Below are positions 9,936-18,907 of a DNA stretch of 59,865 nucleotides, piece by piece. A program made the translations under genes and the position numbers. The DNA is from Pseudomonas juntendi (GTDB lineage: Bacteria; Pseudomonadota; Gammaproteobacteria; Pseudomonadales; Pseudomonadaceae). The notes under the pieces are model-generated. The model did no database searches, had not been told where the DNA came from, and saw only the letters and a program-made list of their open reading frames with translations. The stretch's first letter is position 1, and each line of letters begins with the position of its first letter. The stretch is taken from assembly GCF_009932375.1 (NCBI RefSeq), contig NZ_BLJG01000049.1, positions 1 through 59,865 on the forward strand, written 5' to 3'.

Positions 9936-10892
9936 TTGACCAGAGACCAACTCGAAACCCGGCAAACGCTCATCTATTTCGCCACCGTGCTGGCGGCCTG
10001 CGCTTTCGGCGTTTTCGCCAGTGGGGGTGCTTCAGTGCTGGAAGTGCTGATCACACCCGCCATCGCCGTGCTGATGTACGCCATGTTCTTGCAGATACCC
10101 TTTCTGCACCTGCGCGCGAGCCTGGCCAATCGACGCTTCACGGTTGCCTTGCTGCTGGCCAATTTCGTGCTGGTGCCCTTGCTGGTGTGGGGCCTGACGC
10201 GCGGGCTGACGGGCCAGCCGGCCTTGCTGGCAGGCGCCCTGCTGGTACTGCTGGCACCTTGCATCGACTATGTGGTGGTGTTCACACACATGGGCAAAGG
10301 CGATGCGCGGCTCATGCTGGCCGCCACCCCCGTGCTGTTGCTGCTGCAACTGCTGCTGTTGCCGTTTTACCTGGCGCTCATGCTCGACGCTGGCCAGGCG
10401 TTGAACCTGGCGATAGGGCCCTTCGTGCAGGCGTTCGTGGCGATGATCGTCGTGCCGTTGGCCTTGGCCGTGTGGACCAGTGCCCTGGTCGGCAAGTGGC
10501 GGGGGGTGAGCCGATGGAACGATGCCTGGGCCTGGATGCCCGTACCGGCGATGGCGCTGGTGCTGTTCGTGGTGATCGCTTCACAGATCCGGATCGTGTT
10601 GCACGACCTGCCGCAACTGCTGCCCGTAGTGCCGGTTTACCTGGGCTTTGCGCTGGTGGCACCGGCCATCGGCTGGGCAGCAGCGAGGCTGCTGGGCTTG
10701 CCGGCACAGCAGAAGCGCGCCGTGATGTTCAGTGCGGCGACGCGCAACTCGCTGGTGGTGTTGCCGCTGGCGCTCGCCTTGCCAGAGCAGTGGCGCACGC
10801 TGGCGGCAGCGGCGGTGATTACCCAGACATTGGTCGAACTGGTCTGCGAGCTGGTCTACGTGCGGGCGATTCCGGCGATCGCCCGCACGTAA
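9936..10892 (+). CDS. BASS/ACR3-like transporter
   Basis: Hydrophobic protein of 318 aa with about ten predicted membrane segments, resembling the bile acid:sodium symporter and arsenite-permease superfamily. Typical features are the acidic/polar break APCIDYVVVFTHMGKGD mid-protein and the NSLVVLPLALALP segment near the end. The substrate is unknown; no arsenic genes are nearby. I chose the TTG at 9936 (AGGT at 7 nt); an ATG at 9858 would add 26 residues without membrane character and has no visible ribosome binding site. It converges on the BetT-like gene. Confidence 0.75.
   Translation: MTRDQLETRQTLIYFATVLAACAFGVFASGGASVLEVLITPAIAVLMYAMFLQIPFLHLRASLANRRFTVALLLANFVLVPLLVWGLTRGLTGQPALLAGALLVLLAPCIDYVVVFTHMGKGDARLMLAATPVLLLLQLLLLPFYLALMLDAGQALNLAIGPFVQAFVAMIVVPLALAVWTSALVGKWRGVSRWNDAWAWMPVPAMALVLFVVIASQIRIVLHDLPQLLPVVPVYLGFALVAPAIGWAAARLLGLPAQQKRAVMFSAATRNSLVVLPLALALPEQWRTLAAAAVITQTLVELVCELVYVRAIPAIART
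10859..10889. terminator. 12-bp hairpin spanning the stop-proximal codons
   Basis: CGTGCGGGCGAT and ATCGCCCGCACG pair perfectly around a 7-nt loop, covering the last codons of the BASS-type gene and lying between two convergent genes. There is no T-run on either strand. Bidirectional termination is inferred from location. Confidence 0.45.
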
Positions 10893-10898
10893 ACAGCA

Positions 10899-12872
10899 TC
10901 AGCTCACCACGTGCAGGTAATGCAGGTGGCGCTCGTACTGGTCGAGGATGTCGCCGATCACATCCTCACGGCTCCAGCCCATCACATCGTAGTCCTGCCC
11001 GCCTTCGCGCAGGTACACCTCTGCCCGGAAGTATTTGCGCGCATCGCTGTTGTCATCGGCGTCGCGCATGACGAAGCTCGGCGTATTGAATGCCCGGGGG
11101 CGTACCTCGTACTTGAAGCGCCCTTCCCCGGAATGGGATAGCTCGAGCGTGACGCGGCCGTCTTCACGCTCATCCACGGTCACCTCATAGCCTTGTTTGC
11201 GCAGTTCCTGCGCCACTTCTTCGCACGCGGGCTTGACCACATCGGCGATGAAGCGGGTAACGTGCGCCCTGCGCGGCATCATGGCGATGTTGCGCAAGCG
11301 GCGCTGCCAGCCGCCGTGGTTCTGACGGCCCTGCCGCTGACCTGGCAGTGCCTGGGTGCGCAGCCCACGCCGTGTGGCGTCCAGCCCCAGGGCCTTGAAC
11401 AACCCCCAGATGGAAAACAGCAGGATGATCGCGAACGGCAAGGCGCTGGCAATGGTGGCCGCCTGCAGTGCTTTCAGGCCGTTGGCCAGCAGCAGGGCAA
11501 TGGCCACCGCGCCCATGGTGACCGACCAGAACACGCGCTGCCAGAGCGGTGAATGGCCCCTGCCGGAGGACGCCAGCATATCCACGACAAGCGCACCCGA
11601 GTCGGCCGAGGTAACGAAGAACACGACCACCATCAGCACTGCCAGCATCGAGATGGCCGTAGACCAGGGGAAGTGCTCGAGGAACGCGAACAAGGCCAGC
11701 GAGCTGTCCTGATCCACCACCGTGGCCAGGTCCTTGACACCGCCGTGCAGGATCATATGGATGGCCGAGTCGCCAAACACGGTCATCCACAGCAACGTGA
11801 AGCCGGCAGGGACGAACAGCACGCCACACACAAACTCGCGAATGGTGCGCCCACGGGAAATGCGCGCAATGAACAGCCCCACGAAGGGCGACCAGGACAA
11901 CCACCAGCCCCAGTAGAGCAAGGTCCAGCCGCCAATCCAGTCGGTGGGTTCGTAGGCAAACAGGTTGAACGTCTTGTTGACGATATCGGACAGGTAGGCC
12001 CCTGTGTTCTGCACATAGGCCTGCAGCAGGAATACCGTAGGGCCTACCGCCAGCACGAAAAGCATCAGGACCACGGCGAGGCCCAGGTTGAGCTCCGACA
12101 GGATACGGATGCCCTTGTCCAGGCCGCTGGCCACCGACAGCGTGGCCAATGCACAGGTAACGGCAATAAGAATGACCTGCACCGAGGTGCTGATCGGAAG
12201 GCCGAACAACTGGTTCAGCCCGCTGTTGATCTGCAGCACGCCGTAGCCCAGCGAGGTGGCGACGCCAAATACCGTGCCCAGGATGGCGAAGATGTCCACT
12301 GCATGGCCGATAGGGCCGTAGATACGCTCGCCGATCAAGGGGTACAGCGCCGAGCGCAGGGTAAGCGGCAGCCCGTTGCGGAAACTGAAGTAGGCCAGGA
12401 TCAACGCCACGATGGCGTAGATCGCCCAGGCATGCAGGCCCCAGTGGAAGAAGGTGATGTTCATGGCTTCGCGGGCGGCGGCTACGGTATTGGGGTCACC
12501 CACCGGCGGGTTGATGAAGTGCATCACCGGTTCGGCTACACCGAAGAACATCAAGCCGATGCCCATACCGGCAGAGAACAGCATGGCGAACCAGCTTTTG
12601 TTGGGGTAGTCGGGCTCGCTATGGTCCGGGCCCAGCTTGATGTCGCCATAGCGGCTTACGGCCAGGAAAACGACGCTGATCAGCACCAGTGCGACGGTGA
12701 GGATGTAGAACCAAGCTGCATTGGTGACGATCCACTGCTGAACATGCTCGAAGACGCTTTGGGCATGCGCCTGGAACACTGTGGCGTACAACACCAGTAA
12801 CAGCACCAGTACTGCACTGGTGAAAAAGACAGGTGGGTTGATGGTGCTCCTGCGTTTCTGGTTTTCAGGCAT
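10899..12872 (-). CDS. betT: BCCT-family (BetT-like) choline/betaine transporter
   Basis: Secondary transporter of 657 aa with 12 predicted membrane helices. The betaine-choline-carnitine signature GMGIGLMFFGVAEPVMHF is near residue 100, and the aromatic segment LYWGWWLSWSPFVGLF follows in the middle. The long hydrophilic C-terminus (about 525-657) is typical of BetT proteins, in which it takes part in osmotic activation. The start is ATG at 12872 with GGAG upstream. The homocysteine S-methyltransferase gene lies upstream on the same strand with a 164-bp gap, so co-expression is possible but not shown. Choline versus betaine specificity cannot be read from sequence alone. Confidence 0.85.
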   Translation of the reverse strand: MPENQKRRSTINPPVFFTSAVLVLLLVLYATVFQAHAQSVFEHVQQWIVTNAAWFYILTVALVLISVVFLAVSRYGDIKLGPDHSEPDYPNKSWFAMLFSAGMGIGLMFFGVAEPVMHFINPPVGDPNTVAAAREAMNITFFHWGLHAWAIYAIVALILAYFSFRNGLPLTLRSALYPLIGERIYGPIGHAVDIFAILGTVFGVATSLGYGVLQINSGLNQLFGLPISTSVQVILIAVTCALATLSVASGLDKGIRILSELNLGLAVVLMLFVLAVGPTVFLLQAYVQNTGAYLSDIVNKTFNLFAYEPTDWIGGWTLLYWGWWLSWSPFVGLFIARISRGRTIREFVCGVLFVPAGFTLLWMTVFGDSAIHMILHGGVKDLATVVDQDSSLALFAFLEHFPWSTAISMLAVLMVVVFFVTSADSGALVVDMLASSGRGHSPLWQRVFWSVTMGAVAIALLLANGLKALQAATIASALPFAIILLFSIWGLFKALGLDATRRGLRTQALPGQRQGRQNHGGWQRRLRNIAMMPRRAHVTRFIADVVKPACEEVAQELRKQGYEVTVDEREDGRVTLELSHSGEGRFKYEVRPRAFNTPSFVMRDADDNSDARKYFRAEVYLREGGQDYDVMGWSREDVIGDILDQYERHLHYLHVVS

Positions 12873-13036
12873 AGGCGTTACTCCTTCGGGCGTTCAGCGC
12901 TGCGCTCCATCATTGGGCAGTCCGAACACGACTGCCCGTGGCGCATGATGCATGGAAGATGCTGAAACCTTACCGTCAGTTCCAGCAATTCCAAAACTTA
13001 GCCGCTTCGCTTGCCGTACAGAAGGCTTTGAACCTG

Positions 13037-13936
13037 TCAGCCGAGGTGACGCTTCAGCTCGGCAATGTGCTCGGGGCCAATGCCGCAGCAGCCGCCCACC
13101 ATGCTGGCGCCGCGTTCACGCCAGTCCTTGGCCCAGGCGAGGTAGCCCGGTGGGTCCAGGTCTTCTCGCAGCTCGTCCAGCCCGTCGTTGGCGGTAGCCT
13201 CTTTGGGCTGCGGGGGGAAGGCGTTGGCGTAGGCACCGATGGCCACCTCTGCGCCTTGCTGGCCGATAACGGCACGGGCGACGTCAATGGCCGCGCCGAT
13301 TACTTCCGGCTGGCTGCAGTTGAACAGCACCGCTGCGGCGCCCAGCCCGACTACCGCTTGCACGGCATCAGCCACCGGCTCACCGGAACGCAGGCGCGGC
13401 ACCGTATCCACGTCCTCGTCCTGCAAAGTGAACGACACCCAGAACGGGCGGTCGTCTTTGGGCAGGTGCGCGTGGATGGCACGTACTTCGGCGATGGCGC
13501 TCTGGGTTTCAGCCAGCCACAGGTCAACGTGTGGCGCCAGGCCGGCGAGCAGCGGCTTCAATACTTCTTCGACCCGCTCAGGCTGGAACAGGTCGGGGCG
13601 GTAAGAGCCGAACAGCGGTGGCAGCGAACCCGCTACCTTGACCGGGTGTGCAGCGTTATCGGCGGCATGACGCGCCAGCTGGCCGGCGGTATTGGCCAGT
13701 TGCTGGCCTTCTGTAGCAAAACGTTGCTCGCCAATGTGGAACGGCACGACCGCATAGCTGTTGCTGGTAATGACCTGGGCACCCGCGGCAATGAACGCCG
13801 CATGCACCCCTACCACGGCCTCGGGCGCCTCGGTCAGCGCCAGCGCCGACCATTCGGGCTGGCGAAACGGTGCGCCGCTGCGCTGCAGTTCACGGCCCAT
13901 GCCGCCGTCGAGAATAACCATCGCGCGCTGTGTCAT
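13037..13936 (-). CDS. homocysteine S-methyltransferase family protein
   Basis: A 299-aa single-domain TIM barrel that transfers a methyl group to homocysteine to make methionine (MmuM/BHMT family). ILDGGMGREL opens the protein. The zinc ligands fit the Cys in LFNCSQPE and the Cys pair in GGCCGIGPEH. The methyl donor, S-methylmethionine or betaine, is not determined. The start is ATG at 13936 (MTQRAMVI); the longer open frame overlaps the divergent binding-protein gene. The divergent ABC genes and the downstream BetT-like transporter suggest a locus for taking up and using a methylated compound (inference). Confidence 0.85.
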   Translation of the reverse strand: MTQRAMVILDGGMGRELQRSGAPFRQPEWSALALTEAPEAVVGVHAAFIAAGAQVITSNSYAVVPFHIGEQRFATEGQQLANTAGQLARHAADNAAHPVKVAGSLPPLFGSYRPDLFQPERVEEVLKPLLAGLAPHVDLWLAETQSAIAEVRAIHAHLPKDDRPFWVSFTLQDEDVDTVPRLRSGEPVADAVQAVVGLGAAAVLFNCSQPEVIGAAIDVARAVIGQQGAEVAIGAYANAFPPQPKEATANDGLDELREDLDPPGYLAWAKDWRERGASMVGGCCGIGPEHIAELKRHLG

Positions 13937-14039
13937 ATAACTACTCTGAAGGTACTTATGAATAAAATTCATTATGAGAGAAAGGTTTATAACTATTAAA
14001 TACACTTTCTCTTTTTTGGCAAACTTTTCAGGTATGTAC

Positions 14040-14861
14040 ATGCGCTTTTCTACTGTGCTCGGCGCGGGCCTCGTGTTGCTCGCCACTGCGTCCCAGGCCC
14101 TGGCAGGTACCACGCTGGAGCGGGTTGAATCGCGCAAGGAAATGGTCAACGTGTTGATGGAGAGCTACCCGCCGTTCTCCTTCCTCAATGATCAGAACCA
14201 ACTCGACGGCTTCGACGTGGATGTGGCCAAGGCTGTGGCCGACAAGCTTGGCGTGAAGCTGCGCCTGGAAACCCCGTCGTGGGACGTGATCGCCGCCGGC
14301 CGCTGGAGCGGCCGCTACGACATCTGCATCTGCTCGATGACGCCCAGCAAGGCGCGCGCCGAAGTGTTCGACTTCCCGGTGGAGTACTACGCATCGCCGG
14401 CGGTGATCGTGGTCAATGCCAAGGATGAGCGCATTCACGGGGCCAAGGACCTGGATGGGCGCAAGGTAGGCTTGACCAGCGCCTCCAGCTACGAGAGTTA
14501 CCTGAACAAGAACCTGGTGATCGAAGGCAAGGAAGACCAGAAGATCGACTACCCCTTCGACTTTGTGCAGATTGCGCCTTACGACACCGACAACGTCGCC
14601 TTCCAGGACCTGGGCCTGGGCGCCGGCGTACGTCTGGATGCCATTCTTACCAACCTGGTGACCGCGCAGCCGCGCCTGACCCAGGACAAGCGCTTCAAGC
14701 TGGCCGGTGCCCCACTGTATGAAGAGCCCAACTCGGTGGCCATCGAAAAAGGCGACCCTGAATGGGATGCCAAGGTGCGCCAGGTATTTGCCGAACTGAA
14801 AGCCGATGGCACGCTGGCCAAGCTGTCGCAGAAATGGATTGGCGCCGATATCAGCAAATGA
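14040..14861 (+). CDS. periplasmic amino-acid ABC transporter binding protein
   Basis: Family 3 extracellular solute-binding protein (273 aa). The start at ATG 14040 is preceded by AGG at 7 nt and gives a signal peptide ending about residue 22 (ATASQALA). The mature protein has the usual PPFSF, GFDVDVAKAVADKLGV and YDICICSMT blocks of polar amino-acid binding proteins. It is co-transcribed with the permease (ATGA overlap) and divergent from the methyltransferase across an AT-rich gap of about 100 bp. No ATP-binding subunit is encoded here. The ligand is unknown. Confidence 0.88.
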   Translation: MRFSTVLGAGLVLLATASQALAGTTLERVESRKEMVNVLMESYPPFSFLNDQNQLDGFDVDVAKAVADKLGVKLRLETPSWDVIAAGRWSGRYDICICSMTPSKARAEVFDFPVEYYASPAVIVVNAKDERIHGAKDLDGRKVGLTSASSYESYLNKNLVIEGKEDQKIDYPFDFVQIAPYDTDNVAFQDLGLGAGVRLDAILTNLVTAQPRLTQDKRFKLAGAPLYEEPNSVAIEKGDPEWDAKVRQVFAELKADGTLAKLSQKWIGADISK

Positions 14862-15679
14862 GCACCTTCCCTTCTTCCCCCAAGCCCGCGGCCAAAGCCA
14901 CGGGCGCCAGCCTGTTCGGCTTTCGCACCCGGCTGCTGCTGACCTGGCTGGCGCTGTTCGGTCTGTTCGTGGCGTTCTTCCTCAGCTTCGACCTGAAGTT
15001 TGCGATCATTGTGGAGAAGTTCCCCAACCTCGCCGGCTTCAAACTGGGCCCTAACGGCTTTTTGCAAGGCGCAGCGCTGACCCTGTTCCTGTGCCTGTGC
15101 TCGATGGTGGTCTCGGTGCTGCTGGGCTTTGCCGCAGCCCTGGCGCGCTTGTCCGGCAGTGCGGTGCTGGTCGGTATCGCCAGTTTCTACACGTCGTTCT
15201 TCCGCGGTACGCCGCTGCTTATCCAGATTCTGCTGATTTACCTGGGCCTGCCACAGGTCGGCCTGGTACCGGGTGCAATCAGCGCGGGCATCATTGCGTT
15301 GTCGCTGAACTACGGCGCCTACCTCAGTGAAATCTTCCGCGCCGGCATTCTCGGCGTGGCGCGAGGCCAGAGCGAAGCGGCGCTGGCGCTGGGCATGCGC
15401 CCGCCGCAGACGTTCTGCTACATCGTGCTGCCCCAGGCCATGCGGGTAATCATTCCGCCCACGGCCAACCAGTTCATCTCGATGCTCAAGGATTCATCGC
15501 TGATTTCGGTGATGGGGGTGTGGGAAGTGATGTTCCTGGCCCAGTCGTACGGGCGCTCCAGCTACCGTTACCTGGAAATGCTGACCACCGCGGCAATCAT
15601 CTACTGGGTACTGTCGATTCTGCTGGAGCTGGTGCAAGCGCGCCTGGAACGGCACTTCGGCAAGGCGTACCAGCGCTGA
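14858..15679 (+). CDS. amino-acid ABC transporter permease
   Basis: HisM/ArtQ-type permease (273 aa) with an N-terminal membrane helix, a larger-than-usual periplasmic loop, then about five helices. The cytoplasmic coupling loop with E-AALALGMRPPQTFCYIVLPQA is intact, so it should dock an ATPase. The ATG at 14858 overlaps the stop of the binding-protein gene. Only one permease and no ATPase are encoded, so it probably forms a homodimer and borrows an ATPase from elsewhere (inference). Confidence 0.88.
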   Translation: MSTFPSSPKPAAKATGASLFGFRTRLLLTWLALFGLFVAFFLSFDLKFAIIVEKFPNLAGFKLGPNGFLQGAALTLFLCLCSMVVSVLLGFAAALARLSGSAVLVGIASFYTSFFRGTPLLIQILLIYLGLPQVGLVPGAISAGIIALSLNYGAYLSEIFRAGILGVARGQSEAALALGMRPPQTFCYIVLPQAMRVIIPPTANQFISMLKDSSLISVMGVWEVMFLAQSYGRSSYRYLEMLTTAAIIYWVLSILLELVQARLERHFGKAYQR

Positions 15680-15710
15680 GCAGTGCCTGGGCGCAGCGGG
15701 CACATGCAAG

Positions 15711-15734
15711 AGCGGTCGCCCGAAGGCGACCGCT
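15711..15734. terminator. bidirectional hairpin between convergent genes
   Basis: AGCGGTCGCC and GGCGACCGCT pair perfectly around a CGAA loop, between the permease gene and the convergent csbD-like gene. There is no strong T-run; the role is inferred from the position. Confidence 0.6.
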
Positions 15735-15755
15735 GGTGGGAGGGGCGACAGTCGG

Positions 15756-15935
15756 CTAGTCCTTGCTGACGGCGTCCTTCACATCGCCCACCACTTGTTG
15801 GGCTTCACCCTTTTTCTCCTGCACCTTGCCCTTTACCTCCAGCTCGGTATTGCCAGTCGCTTTACCGACGGCTTGCTTGACCTTGCCAACCACTTCGTTG
15901 GCCATGCCTTTGACTTTGTCAGACGTGCTGCTCAT
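15756..15935 (-). CDS. CsbD-like stress protein
   Basis: A 59-aa hydrophilic protein beginning MSSTSDKVKGMANEVVG, with Lys/Gly/Val-rich repeats (KVKGMANEVVGK, EVKGKVQEKKGEAQ) typical of the CsbD family, whose members are induced by general stress. The start is ATG at 15935 with a strong AAGGAG 8 nt upstream. It lies downstream of a membrane-protein gene on the same strand (76-bp gap) and may be co-transcribed with it. Function beyond stress association is unknown. Confidence 0.85.
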   Translation of the reverse strand: MSSTSDKVKGMANEVVGKVKQAVGKATGNTELEVKGKVQEKKGEAQQVVGDVKDAVSKD

Positions 15936-16011
15936 GGTTTTTCTCCTTCAACGACATCCGTACATGTGGGTTGGGGTTACACCAGTGAAACGGGCAGACC
16001 TGGGCGGGTGA

Positions 16012-16998
16012 TCACACATTCACGACCCGGGTCTTGCGTGACGACAGGGCGAAGCGGCCTGCCACAACGCTCAAGGCAGCGCCAAGCAGCAGGGTTACCA
16101 GCGTGCCCCAGGCGGCTTTGGACACGTTGCTGGCCGCCACCTGGGCAGCTTCACGCGCCTGTTGCTCTGCCTGGTCTTTGAGCACTTGCACCTGCTCGGC
16201 GGCTTGCTGGTAGGCACGGGCATAGTTATCCACGATCTGCTGGGCCTCCTGCTGGCTCTTGCCTGTGCGCGCCGCCACGATGTTGACCAGGGCCTGCTTG
16301 TCTGCCGCGCTCAGCGCAGGCTCACCGGCCTTGCGTACCCGGTCGAACCATTGCTTGAGCTGGTCAACGGCCTGGGTCGGGTCCTCGGCGGCAATACGGC
16401 CCGCCGACTCACCCTGCGCCTGCGCCTGATCGGCCTGCTGCTCCAGGTTCGACGGGTTCAGTTCCGCCTTGCCGGACTGTTGCAGAGTCTTGTTCAGCTC
16501 CGCTTCCAGGCTGTCCCAGTCGAGCGAGATGCCCTGCTTACCCAGGCGCTCTTTGATGCCTTGGCCGACTGCCGGTGCGGCGGCAGCCACACCATCCGCG
16601 GCAAGCGACAGGCCTTTACCGGCAATATTGCCGGCAGTGCCGACCACGCCCCCGGCCAGCGAAGCCAGCAGCCAGGTCGCCAGCAATGTGGTCACCGTCC
16701 AGCTCAACAGGCCATGCAGGCCACCGCGGCCCGGCGCCGTGCGGCCGGCAACCCAGGCACCGGCGGCGACCGAAACCAGGGTGCTGACGAACAACCACAC
16801 CCCCGCACCGGTGCCAAAACCACGCAGCGGGTTGCCATCGGCCATCGCGTCAACGGCCCCGGCCCCGATGGCGGTGCCCAGCACACTGAGTACCAGGTAG
16901 GTAGCCAAGGCAATGGCCCCCCCGGCGAAAACTGCACTCCACGACACCCGCAGCGGGCTCACGGCATTTGCCGGGGTGCTTACATAGGCTTCAGTCAT
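16012..16998 (-). CDS. membrane protein with long cytoplasmic coiled region
   Basis: A 328-aa protein I cannot name. Residues about 20-50 and 65-125 hold three Gly/Ala-rich membrane segments (VFAGGAIALATYLVLSVLG, WLFVSTLVSVAAGAWVAG). A hydrophilic Gln/Glu-rich stretch (about 150-290) with several alpha-helical blocks follows, and a final membrane helix lies near 295-315. GAGG precedes the ATG at 16998. It is upstream of the CsbD-like gene and divergent from the PAS-LuxR regulator. The architecture suggests an envelope stress protein, but that is only inference from context. Confidence 0.65.
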   Translation of the reverse strand: MTEAYVSTPANAVSPLRVSWSAVFAGGAIALATYLVLSVLGTAIGAGAVDAMADGNPLRGFGTGAGVWLFVSTLVSVAAGAWVAGRTAPGRGGLHGLLSWTVTTLLATWLLASLAGGVVGTAGNIAGKGLSLAADGVAAAAPAVGQGIKERLGKQGISLDWDSLEAELNKTLQQSGKAELNPSNLEQQADQAQAQGESAGRIAAEDPTQAVDQLKQWFDRVRKAGEPALSAADKQALVNIVAARTGKSQQEAQQIVDNYARAYQQAAEQVQVLKDQAEQQAREAAQVAASNVSKAAWGTLVTLLLGAALSVVAGRFALSSRKTRVVNV

Positions 16999-17202
16999 CT
17001 ATGCATCCTCGTCAATGGGAACTGGCTGCACCGGCCACGGGTGCCTGATGCAACGTCATGGCCAGTTTGCGGGTCCCATGCAAGGGTGTATTGATGCATC
17101 TGCCCCACCCGCACTAGTGCATTGGCACCAATCTGCCGGTGCCTGCTGCGTTTATGCTCAACGCCAGTCACCACACCAGCCACTACCGACCGGGGGACGC
17201 CC

Positions 17203-18678
17203 ATGAGCGACGCCGTGCTTGCCCGTGAAACCAACCGCCGCCAGCTGCAGCAGATAATTGCCGGGCTTTCGGATGGCGTGATGCTGCTGGAAGTGGACCA
17301 GACCATCATCTGGGCCAACGAAGCCGCCCTGCGCATGCACGGGGTCGACAGCCTGGAACAGCTGGGCGGGGACGCCGAGGGTTATCGCCAGCGCTTTGCC
17401 CTGCGCTACCGCAACAACCATCCACTGGAAGCCGACCAGTACCCCATTGCCCGCGTGGCGGCGGGGCAGGTGTTCAGCGATGTCGTGGTCGAGGTTTCGC
17501 CGGTTGGCGATGAGGAGGCGCGCAGCCGGGTACACCGGGTGCGCAGCATGGTGCTGGAAGACAGCAAGGGCGAGGCCGAATCGTTGGTGCTGATACTGGC
17601 CGACGCTACCGAGTGGGCCAGCGCAGAGCAGCGCTTTGAAAAAACCTTCAACGCCAACCCTGCCCCCGCCGTTATCTGCCGCCTCAGCGACTTGCGCTTC
17701 ATCAAGGTGAACCAGGGCTTTCTGGAAATGACCGGGCATGTGCGGGAAAACGTCATTGGCCGCTCGGTGTATGAAGTGGACGTGCTGGAAAACGCCGAGC
17801 GCAAGGAGTTGGCGATCGAGCGCCTGATAGAAGGCGCGACCATCCCGCAGATGCAGGCCGAGCTGCGCTTGCCGGAAGGCGGCACCAAGCTGGTGATCGT
17901 GGCCGGGCAGCCGCTGGACATGCACGAAGAGGATTGCATGCTGTTTTCGTTCACCGACCTGGAGCCCCGGCGCAAGGCGGAGAACGCCCTGCGCCAGAGT
18001 GAAGAGCGCTTTGCCAAGGCGTTTCGCCTGAGCCCGGTGCCGACCTTGCTGTGCAGCGCCGACAAGCAGCAACTGATCGATGCCAACGAAGCGTTCCTCG
18101 ACAGCCTGGGCTACACCGCCCAGGAGCTGATCGGGAAAACCGTGGCCGAAATCGACTTCTTTGCCGACCGCGGGGTGGCCGCGCAGGTGTTCGATGCGCT
18201 GGAAAAGAGCGGGCGTATCGAGGCGCTGGATGTGAAGCTGCGCAAGAAAGGTGACGACCCGCTCGACTGCATGCTGCAAGCCGACACCGTGAGCCTGCTG
18301 GACACCCCGTGCTACCTGCTGGTGCTGATGGACATCACCGAGCGCAAGCGCTCGGAGCTGGAACTGGTCGAGGCGATCGAGACCGTCATGCAGGATGCAT
18401 CGTGGTTCAGCCAGACCTTGATCGAGAAGCTGGCCAATGCCAAACGTATCAACACCGGCCGGTTGCCCGATGCCTCGTTCACCGACCTTACCCGCCGCGA
18501 GCGGGATGTGCTGGCGCTTATCTGCGAAGGGCTGGCCGACAAGGAGATTGCGGCGCGCCTGAACCTGGCGCTGAACACGGTGCGCAACCACGTGGCAACG
18601 GTTTATTCCAAGCTCGATGTGCACAGCCGCAGTGAAGCGATCGTGTGGGCGCGGGAACGGCGTTTGTTCAGTACCTGA
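17203..18678 (+). CDS. PAS-domain LuxR-family regulator
   Basis: Cytoplasmic transcription regulator of 491 aa. Three PAS-like domains cover about 15-400; the second and third have the usual FxxANxAFLxxxGY pattern (VNQGFLEMTGH, ANEAFLDSLGYT). A LuxR-type helix-turn-helix at about 425-491 has LTRRERDVLALICEGL, KEIAARLNLALNTVRNHVA and SRSEAIVWA. No receiver or kinase domain is seen, so it probably senses a ligand, redox state or light directly. The start is ATG at 17203 after GGGGG. It is divergent from the membrane-protein gene across 200 bp. The target genes are unknown. Confidence 0.85.
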   Translation: MSDAVLARETNRRQLQQIIAGLSDGVMLLEVDQTIIWANEAALRMHGVDSLEQLGGDAEGYRQRFALRYRNNHPLEADQYPIARVAAGQVFSDVVVEVSPVGDEEARSRVHRVRSMVLEDSKGEAESLVLILADATEWASAEQRFEKTFNANPAPAVICRLSDLRFIKVNQGFLEMTGHVRENVIGRSVYEVDVLENAERKELAIERLIEGATIPQMQAELRLPEGGTKLVIVAGQPLDMHEEDCMLFSFTDLEPRRKAENALRQSEERFAKAFRLSPVPTLLCSADKQQLIDANEAFLDSLGYTAQELIGKTVAEIDFFADRGVAAQVFDALEKSGRIEALDVKLRKKGDDPLDCMLQADTVSLLDTPCYLLVLMDITERKRSELELVEAIETVMQDASWFSQTLIEKLANAKRINTGRLPDASFTDLTRRERDVLALICEGLADKEIAARLNLALNTVRNHVATVYSKLDVHSRSEAIVWARERRLFST

Positions 18679-18907
18679 TGGGTTGTTCGCGGCTGGGCTT
18701 GGCGCCGCGGCTGCCAGGGCCCACCCTTGACAGTATCCGGGTTGACCGCAAATACTCTGGGCAGATTCATATAGATGACCAAATAACAAGGTGAATCGTT
18801 TCATGATCGCACTCCCCGCCCTGACGCCTTTGCATGCCGCACAATTGCTTGTCCTGCGTGCACCTTCCGTTTGCCACTGACGCGCCTGCCCAACAGAGAC
18901 TCCTTGC

